NCBI GenBank assembly: GCA_029582165.1
Contig: CM055890.1
Location: 8,869,787 to 8,933,786, forward strand
Length of the DNA: 64,000 nt
Source of the DNA: Portulaca oleracea
Lineage: Eukaryota; Streptophyta; Magnoliopsida; Caryophyllales; Portulacaceae
Reading direction: 5' to 3'
Shown: positions 1 through 13,432 of the stretch, one piece after another
Layout of the letters: each line of letters begins with the position of its first letter
How positions within the stretch are numbered: the stretch's first letter is position 1
Position numbers and translations under genes: made by a program
Notes under the pieces: generated by a model
What the model was told of the DNA's origin: nothing
The model's database searches: none
Seen by the model: only the letters and a program-made list of their open reading frames with translations

Positions 1-2030
1 GTCTGCAAATGCAATAACCACTACATGGGTATACAATTTCTGATACCCCATCTCCATCTGACGCTTGGCACCCTCTTGTTGGCCCCCTCTCTCTCTCTCT
101 CATCTCTCTTTCCCTCGTAAGTTACAATATGATTAAGTTCTACATCCTATGCCTGTGACATGTTGAGTTTCGAGGACGAACTCTTTTGAAGAAAGTAATG
201 ATGTAGAATCCCGAGTTTTTGGTTAAGGTAACCATGAGTTCCGTTTGAAGAATCGCTAAGTAAGAGTTTAAGTTTCGAGGACGAAACTTCTTTTAAGAGG
301 GTAATGATGTAAAACCCTGAAAAATTCAATCGCGTTTACCGTTAAAATTCCTAACGAGCGTTTTATTCCGTTATTTATTTATCTGCTTTCACACGGAGCT
401 TTTAGGACCGCAAGTGTTTTCGTTAGAATTTTTAGAGTTCTAAAAATATCAGTTAGAAACTTTTGGGACCTCGAGTGAAAAATCTTTTTATCAGTTAAGA
501 GTGTTTTTTATCAGTTTTTCTTAGGTACGGTTTTGCTGTTATAGATTTTATGAGGTAATATAATTTTTTTTTTGGAAAATGTTTTGGGTAAATTTATGAT
601 GTCACCTAAGTGACATCATTCCTAAAATTTTATCAGATTTGGATTTTTTTGTATTTGCTCTAACGGTTTTGTGTCTGCAAATGCAATACCCACTACATGG
701 GTATACAATTTCTGCTACCCCATCTCCATCTGACACTTGGCACCCTCTTGTTGGCTCTCTCTTTCTCTCTCTCTTTCTCTCTCTTCTCTCTTTCCCTCGT
801 AAGTTACAATATGATTAAGTTCTGGATCCTATGCCTGTGACATGTTGAGTTTCGAGGACGAAACTCTTTTGAAGATGGTAATGATGTAAAATCCTGAGTT
901 TTTGGTTAAGTTAACCGTGAGTTCCGTTTGAAGAATCGCTAAGTAAGAGTTTAAGTTTCGAGGACGAAACTTCTTTTAAGGGGGTAATGATGTAAAACTC
1001 TGAAAAATTCAATCGCGTTTACCGTTAAAAATCCTAACGAGCGTTTTATTCCGTTATTTATTTATCTGTTTTCACACGGAGTTTTTAGGACCGCAAGTGT
1101 TTTCGTTGAATTTTTAGAATTCTAAAAATATCAGTTAAGAGGGTTTTTTATCAGTTTTTCTTAGGTACAGTTTTGCTGTTATAGAATTTATGGGGTGATA
1201 TAATTTTTTTTTTGGAAAATGTTTTGGGTAGATTTATGATGTTACCTAAGTGACATCATTCCTAAAATTTAATCAGATTTGGATTTTTTTGTATTTGCTC
1301 TAACGGTTTTGTGTCTGCAAATGCAATATCCACTACATGGGTATACAATTTCTTCTACCCCATCTCCATCTGACACTTTGCACCCTCTTGTTGGCTCTCT
1401 CTTTCTCTCTCTCTTTCTCTCTCTTCTCTCTTTCTCTCGTAAGTTACAATATGATTATGTTCTGGATCCTATGCCTGTGACATGTTGAGTTTCGAGGACG
1501 AAACTCTTTTGAAGAAGTTAATGATGTAAAATCCTGAGTTTTTGGTTAAGTTAACCGTGAGTTCCGTTTGAAGAATCGCTAAGTAAGAGTTTAAGTTTCG
1601 AAGACGAAACTTCTTTTAAGGGGGGTAATGATGTAAAACCCTGAAAAATTCAATCGCGTTTACCGTTAAAATTCCTAACGAGCGTTTTATTCCGTTATTT
1701 ATTTATCTGTTTTCACACGGAGCTTTTATGACCGCGAGTGTTTTCGTTGAATTTTAGAGTTCTAAAATTATCAGTTAAGAGAGTTTTTTATCAGTTTTTC
1801 TTAGATACGGTTTTGCTGTTATAGAATTTATGGGGTAATATAATTTTTTTTTGGAAAATGTTTTGGGTAGATTTATGATGTCACCTAAGTGACATCATTC
1901 CTAAAATTTTATCAGATTTGGATTTTTTTGTTGTTGCTCTAACGGTTTTGTGTCTGCAAATGCAATATCCATTACATGGGTATACAATTTTGCTACCCCA
2001 TCTCCATCTGACACTTGGCACCCTCTTGTT

Positions 2031-2067
<37 letters not shown>

Positions 2068-2713
2068 ATCTGTCTTTCCCTCATAAGTTACAATATGATT
2101 AAGTTCTGGATCCTATGCCTGTGACATGTTGAGTTTCGAGGACGAAACTCTTTTGAAGAAGGTAATGATGTAAAATCCCGAGTTTTTGGTTAAGTTAACC
2201 GTGAGTTCCGTTTGAAGAATCGCTAAGTAAGAGTTTAAGTTTCGAGGACGAAACTTCTTTTAAAGGGGGGTAATGATGTAAAACCCTGAAAAATTCAATT
2301 GCGTTTACCGATAAAATTCCTAACGAGCGTTTTATTCCGTTATTTATTTATATGTTTTCACACGGAGCCATTAGGACCGCGAGTGTTTTCGTTAGAATTT
2401 TTAGAGTTCTAAAAATATCAGTTGAAATTTTTGGGACATCGAGTGTAAAATCTTTTAATCAGTTAAGAGGGTTTTTTATCAGTTTTTCTTAGGTTTTGCT
2501 GTAATAGAATTTATGAGGTAATATAATTATTTTTGGAAAATTTTTTGGGTAGATTTATGATGTCACCTACATCATTCCTAAAATTATGTCATATTTGGAT
2601 TTTTTTATTGTTGCTCTAACGGTTTTGTGTCTGCAAATGCAATACCGACTTCATGGGTATACAATTTCTTCTACCCCATCTCCACCTGACACTTGGCACC
2701 CTCATGTTGGCTC

Positions 2714-2744
<31 letters not shown>

Positions 2745-3395
2745 GTCTGTCTGTCCCTCGTAAGTTACAATATGATTAAGTTCTGGATCCTATATCTGTG
2801 ACATGTTGAGTTTCGAGGATGAAACTCTTTTGAAAAAGGAAATGATTTAAAATCCCGAGTTTTTGGTTAAGGTAACCGTGAGTTCAGTTTGAATAATCGC
2901 TAAGTAAGAGTTTAAGTTTTGAGGACGAAACTTCTTTTAAGGGGGTAATGATGTAACACTCTGAAAAATTCAATAGCGTTTACAATTAAAATTCCTAACG
3001 AGTGTTTTATTCCGTTATTTATTTATCTGTTTTCACACGGAGCTTTTAGGACTGCGAGTGTTTTCGTTTGAAATTTTAGAGTTCTAAAAATATCAGTTAG
3101 AAATTTTTAGGTTATCGAGTGTATAATCTTTTTATCAGTTAAGAGGGTTTTTTATCATTTTTTCTTAGGTACGGTTTTGCTGTTATAGAATTTATGAAGT
3201 AATATAATTTTTTTTTGGAAAATTTTATGGGTAGATTTATGATGTCACCTAAGTGACATCATTTCTAAAATTTTATCAGATTTGGATTTTTTTGTTGTTG
3301 CTCTAACGGTTTTGTGTCTGCAAATGCAATACCCACTACATGGGTATACAATTTCTGCTACCCCATCTCCATCTGACATTTGGCACCCTCTTGTT

Positions 3396-3431
<36 letters not shown>

Positions 3432-6400
3432 TCTGTCTTTCCCTCGTAAGTTACTATATGATTAAGTTCTGGATCCTATGCCAGTGACATTTTGAGTTTC
3501 GAGGAAGAAACTCTTTTGAAGAAGGTAATGATGTAAAATCCCGAGTTTTTGGTTAAGGTAACCATGAGTTCCGTTTGAAGAATCGCTAAGTAAGAGTTTA
3601 AGTTTCGAGGAAGAAACTTCTTTTAAGGGGGTAATAATGTAAAACCCTGAAAAATTCAATCGCGTTTACCGTTAAAATTCCTAAAGAGCAGTTTATTCCG
3701 TTATTTATTTATCTGTTTTCACACGGAGCTTTTAGGACCGCGAGTGTTTTCGTTAGAATTTTTAGAGTTCTATATATATCAGTTAGAAACTTTTGGGACA
3801 TCGAGTGTAAAATCTTTTTATCAGTTAAGAGGGTTTTTTACCAGTTTTTTTTAGGTACGGTTTTGCTGTTATAGAATTTTTGAGGTACTATAACTTTTTT
3901 TTTGAAAATGTTTTGGGTAGATTTATGATGTCACCTAAGCAACATCATTCCTAAAATTTTGTCATATTTGGATTTTTTTGTTGTTGCTCTAACGGTTTTG
4001 TGTCTGTAAATGCAATACCCACTACATGGGTATACAATTTCTGCTACCCCATCTCCATCTGACACTTTGCACCCTCTTGTTGGCTCTCTCTCTCTCTATC
4101 ATCTCTCTTTCCCTCGTAAGTTACAATATGATTAAGTTCTGGATCCTATACCTGTGACATGTTGAGTTTCGAGAACGAAACTCTTTTGAAGAAGGTAATG
4201 ATGTAAAATCCTGAGTTTTTGATTAAGGTAACCGTGAGTTCCGTTTGAAGAATCGCTAAGTAAGAGTTTAAGTTTCGAGGACGAAATTTCTTTTAAGGGG
4301 GTAATGATGTAAAACCCAGAAAAATTCAATTGCGTTTACCGTTAAAATTCCTAACGAGCGTTTTATTCCGTTATTTATTTATCTGTTTTCACACGGAGAA
4401 TTTAGGACCTTTAGTGTTTTCATTAGAATTTTTAGAGTTCTAAAAATATCAGTTAGAAATTTTTGGGACATCGAGTGTAAAATCTTTTTATCAGTTAAGA
4501 GAGTTTTTTTATCAGTTTTTTTAGGTTTTGCTGTTATAGAATTTATGAGGTAATATAATTTTTTTTGGAAAATTTTTTTGGGTAGATTTATGATGTCACC
4601 TAAGTGACATCATTCCTAAAATTTTATCAGATTTGGATTTTTTTGTTGTTGCTCTAACGGTTTTGTGTCTGCAAATGCAATAACCACTACATGGGTATAC
4701 AATTTCTGCTACCCCATCTCCATCTGACGCTTGGCACCCTCTTGTTGGCCCTCTCTCTCTCTCTCTCTCTCTCTCTCATCTCTCTTTCCCTCGTAAGTTA
4801 CAATATGATTAAGTTCTATATCCTATGCCTGTGACATGTTGAGTTTCGAGGACGAACTCTTTTGAAGAAGGTAATGATGTAAAATCCCGAGTTTTTGGTT
4901 AAGGTAACCATGAGTTCCGTTTGAAGAATCGCTAAGTAAGAGTTTAAGTTTCGAGGACGAAACTTCTTTTAAGGGGGTAATGAAGTAAAACCCTGAAAAA
5001 TTCAATCGCGTTTACCGTTTAAATTCCTAACGAGTGTTTTATTCCGTTATTTATTTATCTGCTTTCACACGGAGCTTTTAGGACCGCAAGTGTTTTCGTT
5101 AGAATTTTTAGAGTTCTAAAAATATCAGTTAGAAACTTTTGGGACCTCGAGTGTAAAATCTTTTTATCAGTTAAGAGTGTTTTTTATCAGTTTTTCTTAG
5201 GTACGGTTTTGCTGTTATAGAATTTATGAGGTAATATAATTTTTTTTTTGGAAAATGTTTTGGGTAGATTTATGATGTCACCTAAGTGACATCATTCCTA
5301 AAATTTTATCAGATTTGGATTTTTTTGTATTTGCTCTAACGGTTTTGTGTCTGCAAATGCAATATCCACTACATGGGTATACAATTTCTGCTACCCCATC
5401 TCCATCTGACACTTGACACCCTCTTGTTGGCTCTCTCTTTCTCTCTCATCTCTCTTTCCCTTGTAAGTTACAATATGATTAAGTTCTGGATCCTATGCCT
5501 GTGACATGTTGAGTTTCGAGAACGAAACGCTTTTGAAGAAGGTAATGACGTAAAATCCTGAGTTTTTGGTTAAGGTAACCGTGAGTTCCGTTTGAAGAAT
5601 CGCTAAGTAAGAGTTTAAGTTTCGAGGACGAAACTTCTTTTAAGGGGGTAATGAAGTAAAACTCTGAAAAATTCAATCGCGTTTACCGTTAAAATTCCTA
5701 ACGAGCGTTTTATTCCGTTATTTATTTATCTGTTTTCACACGGAACTTTTATGACCGCGAGTGTTTTCGTTGAATTTTTAGAGTTCTAAAAATATCATTT
5801 AAGAGAGTTTTTTATCAGTTATTCTTAGATACGGTTTTGCTGTTATAGAATTTATGGGGTAATATAATTTTTTTTTGGAAAATGTTTTGGGTAGATTTAT
5901 GATGTCACCTAAGTGACATCATTCCTAAAATTTTATCAGATTTGGATTTTTTTGTTGTTGCTCTAACGGTTTTGTGTCTGCAAATGTAATATCCACTACA
6001 TGGGTATACAATTTTGCTACCCCATCTCCATCTGACACTTGGCACCCTCTTGTTGGCTCTCTCATTCTCTCTCTCTGTCTCATCTGTCTTTCCCTCGTAA
6101 GTTACAATATGATTAAGTTCTGGATCCTATGCCTGTGACATGTTGAGTTTCGAGGACGAAACTCTTTTGAAGAAGGTAATGATGTAAAATCCCGAGTTTT
6201 TGGTTAAGGTAACCGTGAGTTCCGTTTGAAGAATCACTAAGTAAGAGTTTAAGTTTCGAGAACGAAACTTCTTTTAAAGGGGTAATGATGTAAAACCCTA
6301 TAAAATTCAATCGCGTTTACCGTTAAAATTCCTAACGAGCGTTTTATTCCGTTATTTATTTATCTGTTTTCACACGGAGCCTTTAGGACCGCGAGTGTTT

Positions 6401-7408
6401 TCGTTAGAATTTTTAGAGTTCTAAAAATATTAGTTAGAAACTTTTGGGACATCGAGTGTAAAATCTTTTTATCAGTTAAGAGAGCTTTTTATCAGTTTTT
6501 CTTAGGTACGGTTTTGCTGTTATAGAATTTATGAGGTAATATAATTTTTTTTTGGAAAATGTTTTGGGTAGATTTATGATGTCACCTAAGTGACATCATT
6601 CCTAAAATTTTATCAAACTTGGATTTTTTTGTTGATGCTCTAACGGTTTTGTGTCTGCAAATGCAATACCCACTACATGGGTAAACAATTTCTGCTACCC
6701 CATCTCCATCTGACACTTGGCACCTTCTTGTTGGCTCTCTCTCTCTCTCTCTCTCTCATCTGTCTTTCCCTCGTAAGTTACAGTTTGATTAAGTTATGGA
6801 TCCTATGCCTGTGACATGTTGAGTTTCGAGGACGAAACTCTTTTGAAGAAGGTAATGATGTAAAATCTCGAGTTTTTGGTTAAGGTAACCGTGAGTTCCG
6901 TTTGAAGAATCGCTAAGTAAGAGTTTAAGTTTCGAGGACGAAACTTCTTTTAAGGGGGTAATGATGTAAAACCCTGAAAAATTCAATCGCGTTTACCGTT
7001 AAAATTCCTAACGAGCGTTTTATTCCATTATTTATTTATCTGTTTTCACACGGAGCTTTTAGGACCGCGAGTGTTTTCGTTAGAATTTTTAGAGTTCTAA
7101 AAATATCAGTTAGAAATTTTTGGGACATCGAGTGTAAAATCTTTTTATCAGTTAAGAGGGTTTTTTATCAGTTTTTCTTAGGTACGGTTTTGCTGTTATA
7201 GAATTTATGAGGTAATATAATTTTGTTTTGGAAAATGTTTTGGGTAGATTTATGATGTCACCTAAGTGACATCATTCCTAAAATTTTATCAGATTTGGAT
7301 TTTTTTATTGTTGCTCTAACGGTTTTGTGTCTGCAAATGCAATACCGACTTCATGGGTATACAATTTCTTCTACCCCATCTCCACCTGACACTTGGCACC
7401 CTCATGTT

Positions 7409-7460
<52 letters not shown>

Positions 7461-8765
7461 TGTCTTTCCCTCCTAAGTTACAATATGATTAAGTTCTGGA
7501 TCCTATGCCTGTAACATTTTGAGTTTCGAGGACGAAACTCTTTTGAAGAAGGTAATGATGTAAAATCCAGAGTTTTTAGTTAAGGTAACCGTGAGTTCCG
7601 TTTAAAGAATCGCTAAGTAAGAGTTTAAGTTTCGAGCAAGAAACTTCTTTTAAGAGGGTAATGATGTAAAACCCTGAAAAATTCAATTGCGTTTACCGTT
7701 AAAATTCCTAACAAGCGTTTTATTCCATTTTTTATTTATCTGTTTTCACACGGAGCTTTTAGGACCGCGAGTGTTTTCGTTAGAATTTTTAGAGTTCTAA
7801 AAATATCAGTTAGAAACTTTTGGGACATCGAGTGTAAAATCTTTTTATCAGTTAAGAGGGTTTTTTATCAGTTTTTCTTAGGTACGGTTTTTTTGTTATA
7901 GAATTTATGAGGTACTATAACTTTTGGGTAGATATATGATGTCACCTAAGTGATATCATTCCTAAAATTTTTTCATATTTGGATTTTTTTGTTGTTGCTC
8001 TAACGGTTTTGTGTCTGCAAATGCAATACTCACTACATGGGTATACAATTTCTGCTACCCCATCTCCATCTGACACTTTGCACCCTCTTGTTGGCTCTCT
8101 CTCTATTTCTCCCTCATCTCTCTTTCCCTCGTAAGTTACAATATGATTAAGTTCTGGATCCTATACCTGTGACATGTTGAGTTTCGAGGACGAAACTCTT
8201 TTGAAGAAGGTAATGATGTAAAATTCTGAGTTTTTGGTTATGGTAACCGTGAGTTCCGTTTGAAGAATCGCTAAGTAAGAGTTTAAGTTTCGAGGACGAA
8301 ATTTCTTTTAAGGGGGTAATGATGTAAAACCCTGAAAAATTCAATTGCGTTTACCGTTAAAATTCCTAACGAGCGTTTTATTCCGTTATTTATTTATCTG
8401 TTTTCACACGGAGCTTCGAGGACCTTCAGTGTTTTCATTAGAATTTTTAGTGTTCTAAAAATATCAGTTAGAAATTTTTGGGACATCGAGTGTAAAATCT
8501 TTTTATATGTTAAGAGGGTTTTTTTTATCAGTTTTTTTTAGGTTTTGCTATTATAGAATTTATGAGGTAATATAATTTTTTTTTGAAATTTTTTTTGGGT
8601 AGATTTATGATGTCACCTAAGTGACATCATTCCTAAAATTTTTTCAGATTTGGATTTTTTTGTTGTTGATCTAACGGTTTTGTGTCTGCAAATGCAATAC
8701 CCACTACATGGCTATACAATTTCTGCTACCCCATCTCCATCTGACACTTGGCACCCTCTTGTTGG

Positions 8766-8796
<31 letters not shown>

Positions 8797-10135
8797 ATCT
8801 CTCTTTCCCTCGTAAGTTACAATATGATTAAGTTTTGGATCCTATGCCTGTGACATGTTGAGTTTCGAGGACGAAACTCTTTTGAAGAAGGTAATGATGT
8901 AAAATCCCGAGTTTTTGGTTAAGGTAACCGTGAGTTCTGTTTGAAGAATCGCTAAGTAAGAGTTTAAGTTTCGAGGACGAAACTTCTTTTAAAGGGGTAA
9001 TGATGTAAAACCCTGAAAAATTCAATAACGTTTACCGTTAAAATTCCTAAGGAGCGTTTTATTCCGTTATTTATTTATTTGTTTTCACACGGTGCTTTTA
9101 GGACCGCGAGTATTTTCGTTAGAATTTTTAGAGTTCTAAAAATAACAGTTAGAAATTTTTGGGACATCGAGTGTAAAATCTTTTAATCATTTAAGAGGGT
9201 TTTTTATCAGTTTTTCTTAGGTTTTGCTGTTATAGAATTTATGAGGTAATATAATTTTTTTTGGAAAATTTTTTGGGTCGATTTATGATGTCACCTAAAA
9301 TTTTTTGGAAAATTCCTAAGTGACATCATTCCAAAAATTTTAACAGATTTGGATTTTTTCGTTGGTTTTCTAACGGTTTTGTGTTTGCGAATGCAATACC
9401 CACTACATGGGTATACAATTTCTGCTACCCCATCTCCATCTGACGCTTGATACCCTCTTGTTGTTTCTCTCTCTCTCTCTCATATATCTTTCCCTGGTAA
9501 GTTACAATATGATTAAGTTGTAGATCCTATGCGTGTGACATGTTGAGTTTCGAGGACGAAACTATTTTGAAGAAGGTAATGATGTAAAATCCCGAGTTTT
9601 TGGTTAAGGTAACCGTGAGTTTCGTTTGAAGAATCACTAAGTAAGAGTTTAAGTTTCGAGGACGAAACTTTTTTTAAGGGGGTAATGATGTAAAACCCTG
9701 AAAAATTCAATCGCGTTTACCGTTAAAATTCCTAACGAGTGTTTTATTCCGTTATTTATTTATCTGTTTTCACACGGAGCTTTTAGGACCGCGAGTGTTT
9801 TCGTTAGAATTTTTAGAGTTCTAAAATTATCAGTTAGAAACTTTTGGGACATCGAGTGTAAAAAATTTTTTTGATCAGTTAAGAGGGTTTTTTATCAGTT
9901 TTTCTTAGGTACGGTTTTGCTGTTATTGAATTTATGAGGTAATATAATTTTTTTTTGGAAAATGTTTTGGGTAGATTTATGATGTCACCTAAGTGACAAC
10001 ATTCCTAAAATTTTATCAGATTTGGATTTTTTTGTTGTTGCTCTAACGGTTTTGTGTCTGCAAATGCAATACCCACTACATGAGTATACAATTTCTGCTA
10101 CCCCATCTCCACCTGACACTTGGCACCCTCATGTT

Positions 10136-10175
<40 letters not shown>

Positions 10176-10821
10176 TGTCTTTCCCTCGTAAGTTACAATA
10201 TGATTAAGTTCTGGATCCTATGCCTGTGACATGTTGAGTTTCGAGGACGAAACTCTTTTGAAGAAGGTAATGATGTAAAATCCCGAGTTTTTAGTTAAGG
10301 TAACCGTGAGTTCCGTTTGAAGAATCGCTAAGTAAGAGTTTAAGTTTCGAGGAAGAAACTTCTTTTAAGGGGGTAATGATGTAAAACTCTGAAGAATCGC
10401 TAACTAAGAGTTTATCGTTAAAATTCCTAACGAGCGTTTTATTCCATTTTTTATTTATCTGTTTTCACACGGAGCTTTTAGGACCGCGAGTGTTTTCGTT
10501 AGAATTTTAGAGTTCTAAAAATATCAGTTAGAAATTTTTGGGATTTCGAGTGTAAAATCTTTTTATTAGTTAAGAGGGTTTTTTAATAGTTTTTCTTTGG
10601 TTTTGGTGTTATAGAATTTATGAGGTAATATAATTTTTTTTTGGAAAATGTTTTGGGTAGATTTATGATGTCACCTAAGTGACATCATTCCTAAAATTTT
10701 ATCAAACTTGGATTTTTTTGTTGATGCTCTAACGGTTTTGTGTCTGCAAATGCAATACCCACTACATGGGTAAACAATTTCTGCTACCCCATCTCCATCT
10801 GACACTTGGCACCTTCTTGTT

Positions 10822-10863
<42 letters not shown>

Positions 10864-11528
10864 TCTCTTTCCCTCGTAAGTTACAATATGATTAAGTTCT
10901 AGATCCTATGCCTGTGACATGTTGATTTTCGAGGACGAAACTCTTTTGAAGAAGGTAATGATGTAAAATACCGAGTTTTTGGTTAAGGTAACCGTGAGTT
11001 CTGTTTGAAGAATCGCTAAGTAAGAGTTTAAGTTTCGAGGACGAAACTTCTTTTAAGGGGGTAATGATGTAAAACCCTGAAAAATTCAATCGCGTTTACC
11101 GTTAAAATTCCTAACGAGCGTTTTATTCCGTTATTTATTTATCTGTTTTCACACGGAGCTTTTAGGACCGCGAGTGTTTTCGTTAGAATTTTTAGAGTTT
11201 TAAAAATATCAGTTGGAAATTTTTGGGACATCGAATGTAAAATCTTTTTATCAGTTAAGACGGTTTTTTATCAGTTTTTCTTAGGTTTTGTTGTTATAGA
11301 ATTTATGAGGTAATATAATTTTTTTTTGGAAAATTGTATGGGTAGATTTATGATGTCACCTAAGTGACATCATTCGTAAAATTTTATCAGATTTGGATTT
11401 TTTTGTTGTTGCTCTAACGGTTTTGTATCTGCAAATGCAATACCCACTACATGGGTATACAATTTCTGCTACCCCATCTCCATCTGACGCTTTGCACCCT
11501 CTTGTTGGCTCTCTCTCTCTCTCTCTCT
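1..11528 (+). repeat. Tandem array of ~680-bp units derived from a gypsy LTR/3'UTR junction
   Basis: The same unit recurs from the left edge. The LTR-like start TGTAAAACCC (or a close variant) lies near 308, 991, 1632, 2277, 2952, 3638, 4308, 4984, 5655, 6289, 6965, 7665, 8323, 9004, 9689, 10380 and 11068, giving spacings of 634-700 bp. Each unit contains, in order: an LTR-like start, an AT-rich stretch, a perfect palindrome around GATGTCAC, a (CT)n tract of variable length, and a 3'UTR-like segment with a hairpin and purine tract. A second, truncated LTR-like start (TGTAAAATCCC) and a second hairpin and purine tract follow. The GGGGGTAATGA-TGTAAAACCC junction looks like a polypurine tract followed by the start of an LTR. 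Copies are close to one another but carry many point changes and small deletions. The array continues beyond the left edge, so its total size is unknown. Confidence 0.93.
596..619. other. Perfect palindrome repeated once per array unit (first copy shown)
   Basis: The arms ATGATGTCAC and GTGACATCAT are exact reverse complements separated by the loop CTAA. The same palindrome recurs in nearly every unit, about 290 bp after the LTR-like start. The copy near 2,553 has lost half of it, and those near 1,240, 3,932 and 7,940 carry single or few changes. TGACATCA resembles a plant bZIP (TGAC-core) site, and in an LTR this region would be U3. A role as promoter element or foldback is inference. Confidence 0.7.
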
Positions 11529-13432
11529 TTTCTCCTAAGAGTTAGCAGTACAAATATACTGCTTTTGCTGCTCCTGGACGACGAGCAAACCCCCCCCCCC
11601 CATTCTTATTCTTTCTCCTCAAAAACCCTACACACCCCGACCCAAACCCTACGCAACCACCACTGTCGCCGCTGTGCCGCGACCACCTATCGCCCCCACC
11701 TCCGACCACCTTGCCACCGGAGCTCCGATCACTCAGCCGCCGACCCTGAGCACCACCCCGGCCCACCTCTTCTAGCTTGGACCCATTGTTTGTGCCCTAA
11801 AACTCTTATTTTCTTGCTCTTTATTTTATTAGTATAATCACTGTTTTGGGTTAGTTAATGGGTTAGTAAGAGTTGTTTATTGATAATATTATGAAAGATT
11901 ACATGGATGTTTTAGAACTTGAGGTTTTGGAGTGGATTAATGGGTGTTTTTTTTATGCTAGGGTTAGTTTATTCATGCTATATTATATTACTAATGTGTT
12001 ATTAGAGTAAATAAACTTGTGTATATATTGTTATTAATGGAAAATACATAGTAGTATATTAAGTGTAATATTAGGGTATGATTAGTTTAAATGTTTATGT
12101 ATGATATCTTGATGCTTGTATCCATGTTTATATCTCATGAATATTAATGTATAAATGTTGAGTAAGTAGTGTAAAATATCATGTTATATTATATGATAGT
12201 ATTTGGTAACATTATTTTTCCTAATTTTTAGAGCATGTTATTATTATTATCTATATAGTTGGTTAATTACTATGTATGTAGTATTTTAAAATATAATATT
12301 TGATGGCCTTTATTTCAAAAGTATGTTGAAAAATAATAATAGTAGGTCTTGATTTTATGTATTTAAAAAGTTATTACTATTACGTTAATATTAAGTTAAA
12401 TATATGTTAGTAGGCCCTTGGTAAAGTTTGAACTTTATATTTGAAGTATTACTATTAGATCCCAATATTATCTTAGTACATATGATTTTACTAAGTTTAT
12501 TGTTATTTTAGAAGTTACTATTACAAGGTAACATTATATTAAAGTTATGACTATTTTTTTATTTTCAAGCTTTGTATTATTATTAGCATAAATTTACAAT
12601 GTTCGACACTTAGTTTTTTATACTACAAGTATTAGAGTACCTCTTTACATTACAAGTTTTGGGGTAATCCAATAATTTATATTGTCTTTTTATATGATAA
12701 GTATAAGTTGGAATATTAGCAAATTTTGGTGGAAAGTTTAATATTGTTACTATATGGAAACTAGTTTTACGACTAAGAGATTATTAAGTTATACTACTTG
12801 CTATTACCAAATTATATATACTAGAAAAGTCCTTTATTTTTGTTCAAACTTATTATATAGTGATAAGTGTGTGTGAACTTGAAGTTCTATGCCTTGGCAT
12901 GTATATTTATTATGTCATATGTGAAGTATTTGTAAGGTTGTCTCATGAGACCTAGAAACATGTTTAGGAACCCTAAATATGTGTTGAAACTAATTAAATG
13001 TGATAATAGTGGCCTATTGTAGTGAAATGCATGTCTAATGACATTTTGGTAAATATAGTGAATAGTACCATGCAAAGCTTTTATGTTTAGAGTTGTTCTT
13101 GTCCTTAAAGTTAGTTATTGTTTGATTAAGGCGGACTTATTGTTGACATGATTTTATGTGAGTATATTGCATGTTACATGGTTAGCTTAGTTGTAAGAAA
13201 TTGTTAAGTTGGGGAATTGGTAGAATTTGTATGATTTAGCTATCGTGGAGAGAGAGTTTTAATTTTAGAAATATTATTCGAATCCTAGGTCCGAGCGAGA
13301 CGACGAAGTAGTAGCTCCTGTGTGTAAGTGATTGCAGAAAAGATAAGTTGTTCAGGTAATGTCTATGTCCTAATCCCCTTTGGAATGCCCTTTTATCTGT
13401 TTTGTGATTTTAATATGTTTTCGGGCGTTACA
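11068..13432 (+). mobile_element. Full-length gypsy LTR at the right end of the array (chromovirus/Del-like)
   Basis: It starts TGTAAAACCC directly after the purine tract GGGGGTAATGA and ends GGGCGTTACA, a pairing usual for plant gypsy LTRs (TGTAACACCC to GTTACA). Length is 2,365 bp. The first ~460 bp match the array units. From the (CT)n tract near 11,528 the sequence departs into a C-rich leader (C12 at 11,590-11,601, then CCCTAC-rich sequence to ~11,770) and a long AT-rich part. No primer binding site follows the 3' end; instead gag codons of another element begin at once. It is therefore a 3' LTR or solo LTR, not a 5' LTR. Assignment to the Del/Tekay group rests on size and end sequence only. 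Confidence 0.72.

Noticed and set aside
146..300. Hammerhead ribozyme / retrozyme: GGACGAAAC in each array unit resembles the 3' part of a hammerhead core.
   Set aside because: No CUGAUGA box lies at the required distance upstream. The GGACGAAAC string is accounted for by the simple hairpin GTTTCG-AGGA-CGAAAC, and units show LTR/3'UTR rather than retrozyme organisation.
3462..11089. Family of near-identical 60-65 aa minus-strand ORFs (MNFSGFYIITPLKE...) repeated across the array.
   Set aside because: They translate the repeat unit itself, vary only as the DNA repeat does, and have no promoter, homologue or codon-position bias visible by eye.
11451..11837. 128-aa plus-strand ORF and its minus-strand overlap (11,542-11,766).
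   Set aside because: It lies in the C-rich leader part of the LTR; the product is low-complexity Leu/His/Pro and both strands are open because of composition.
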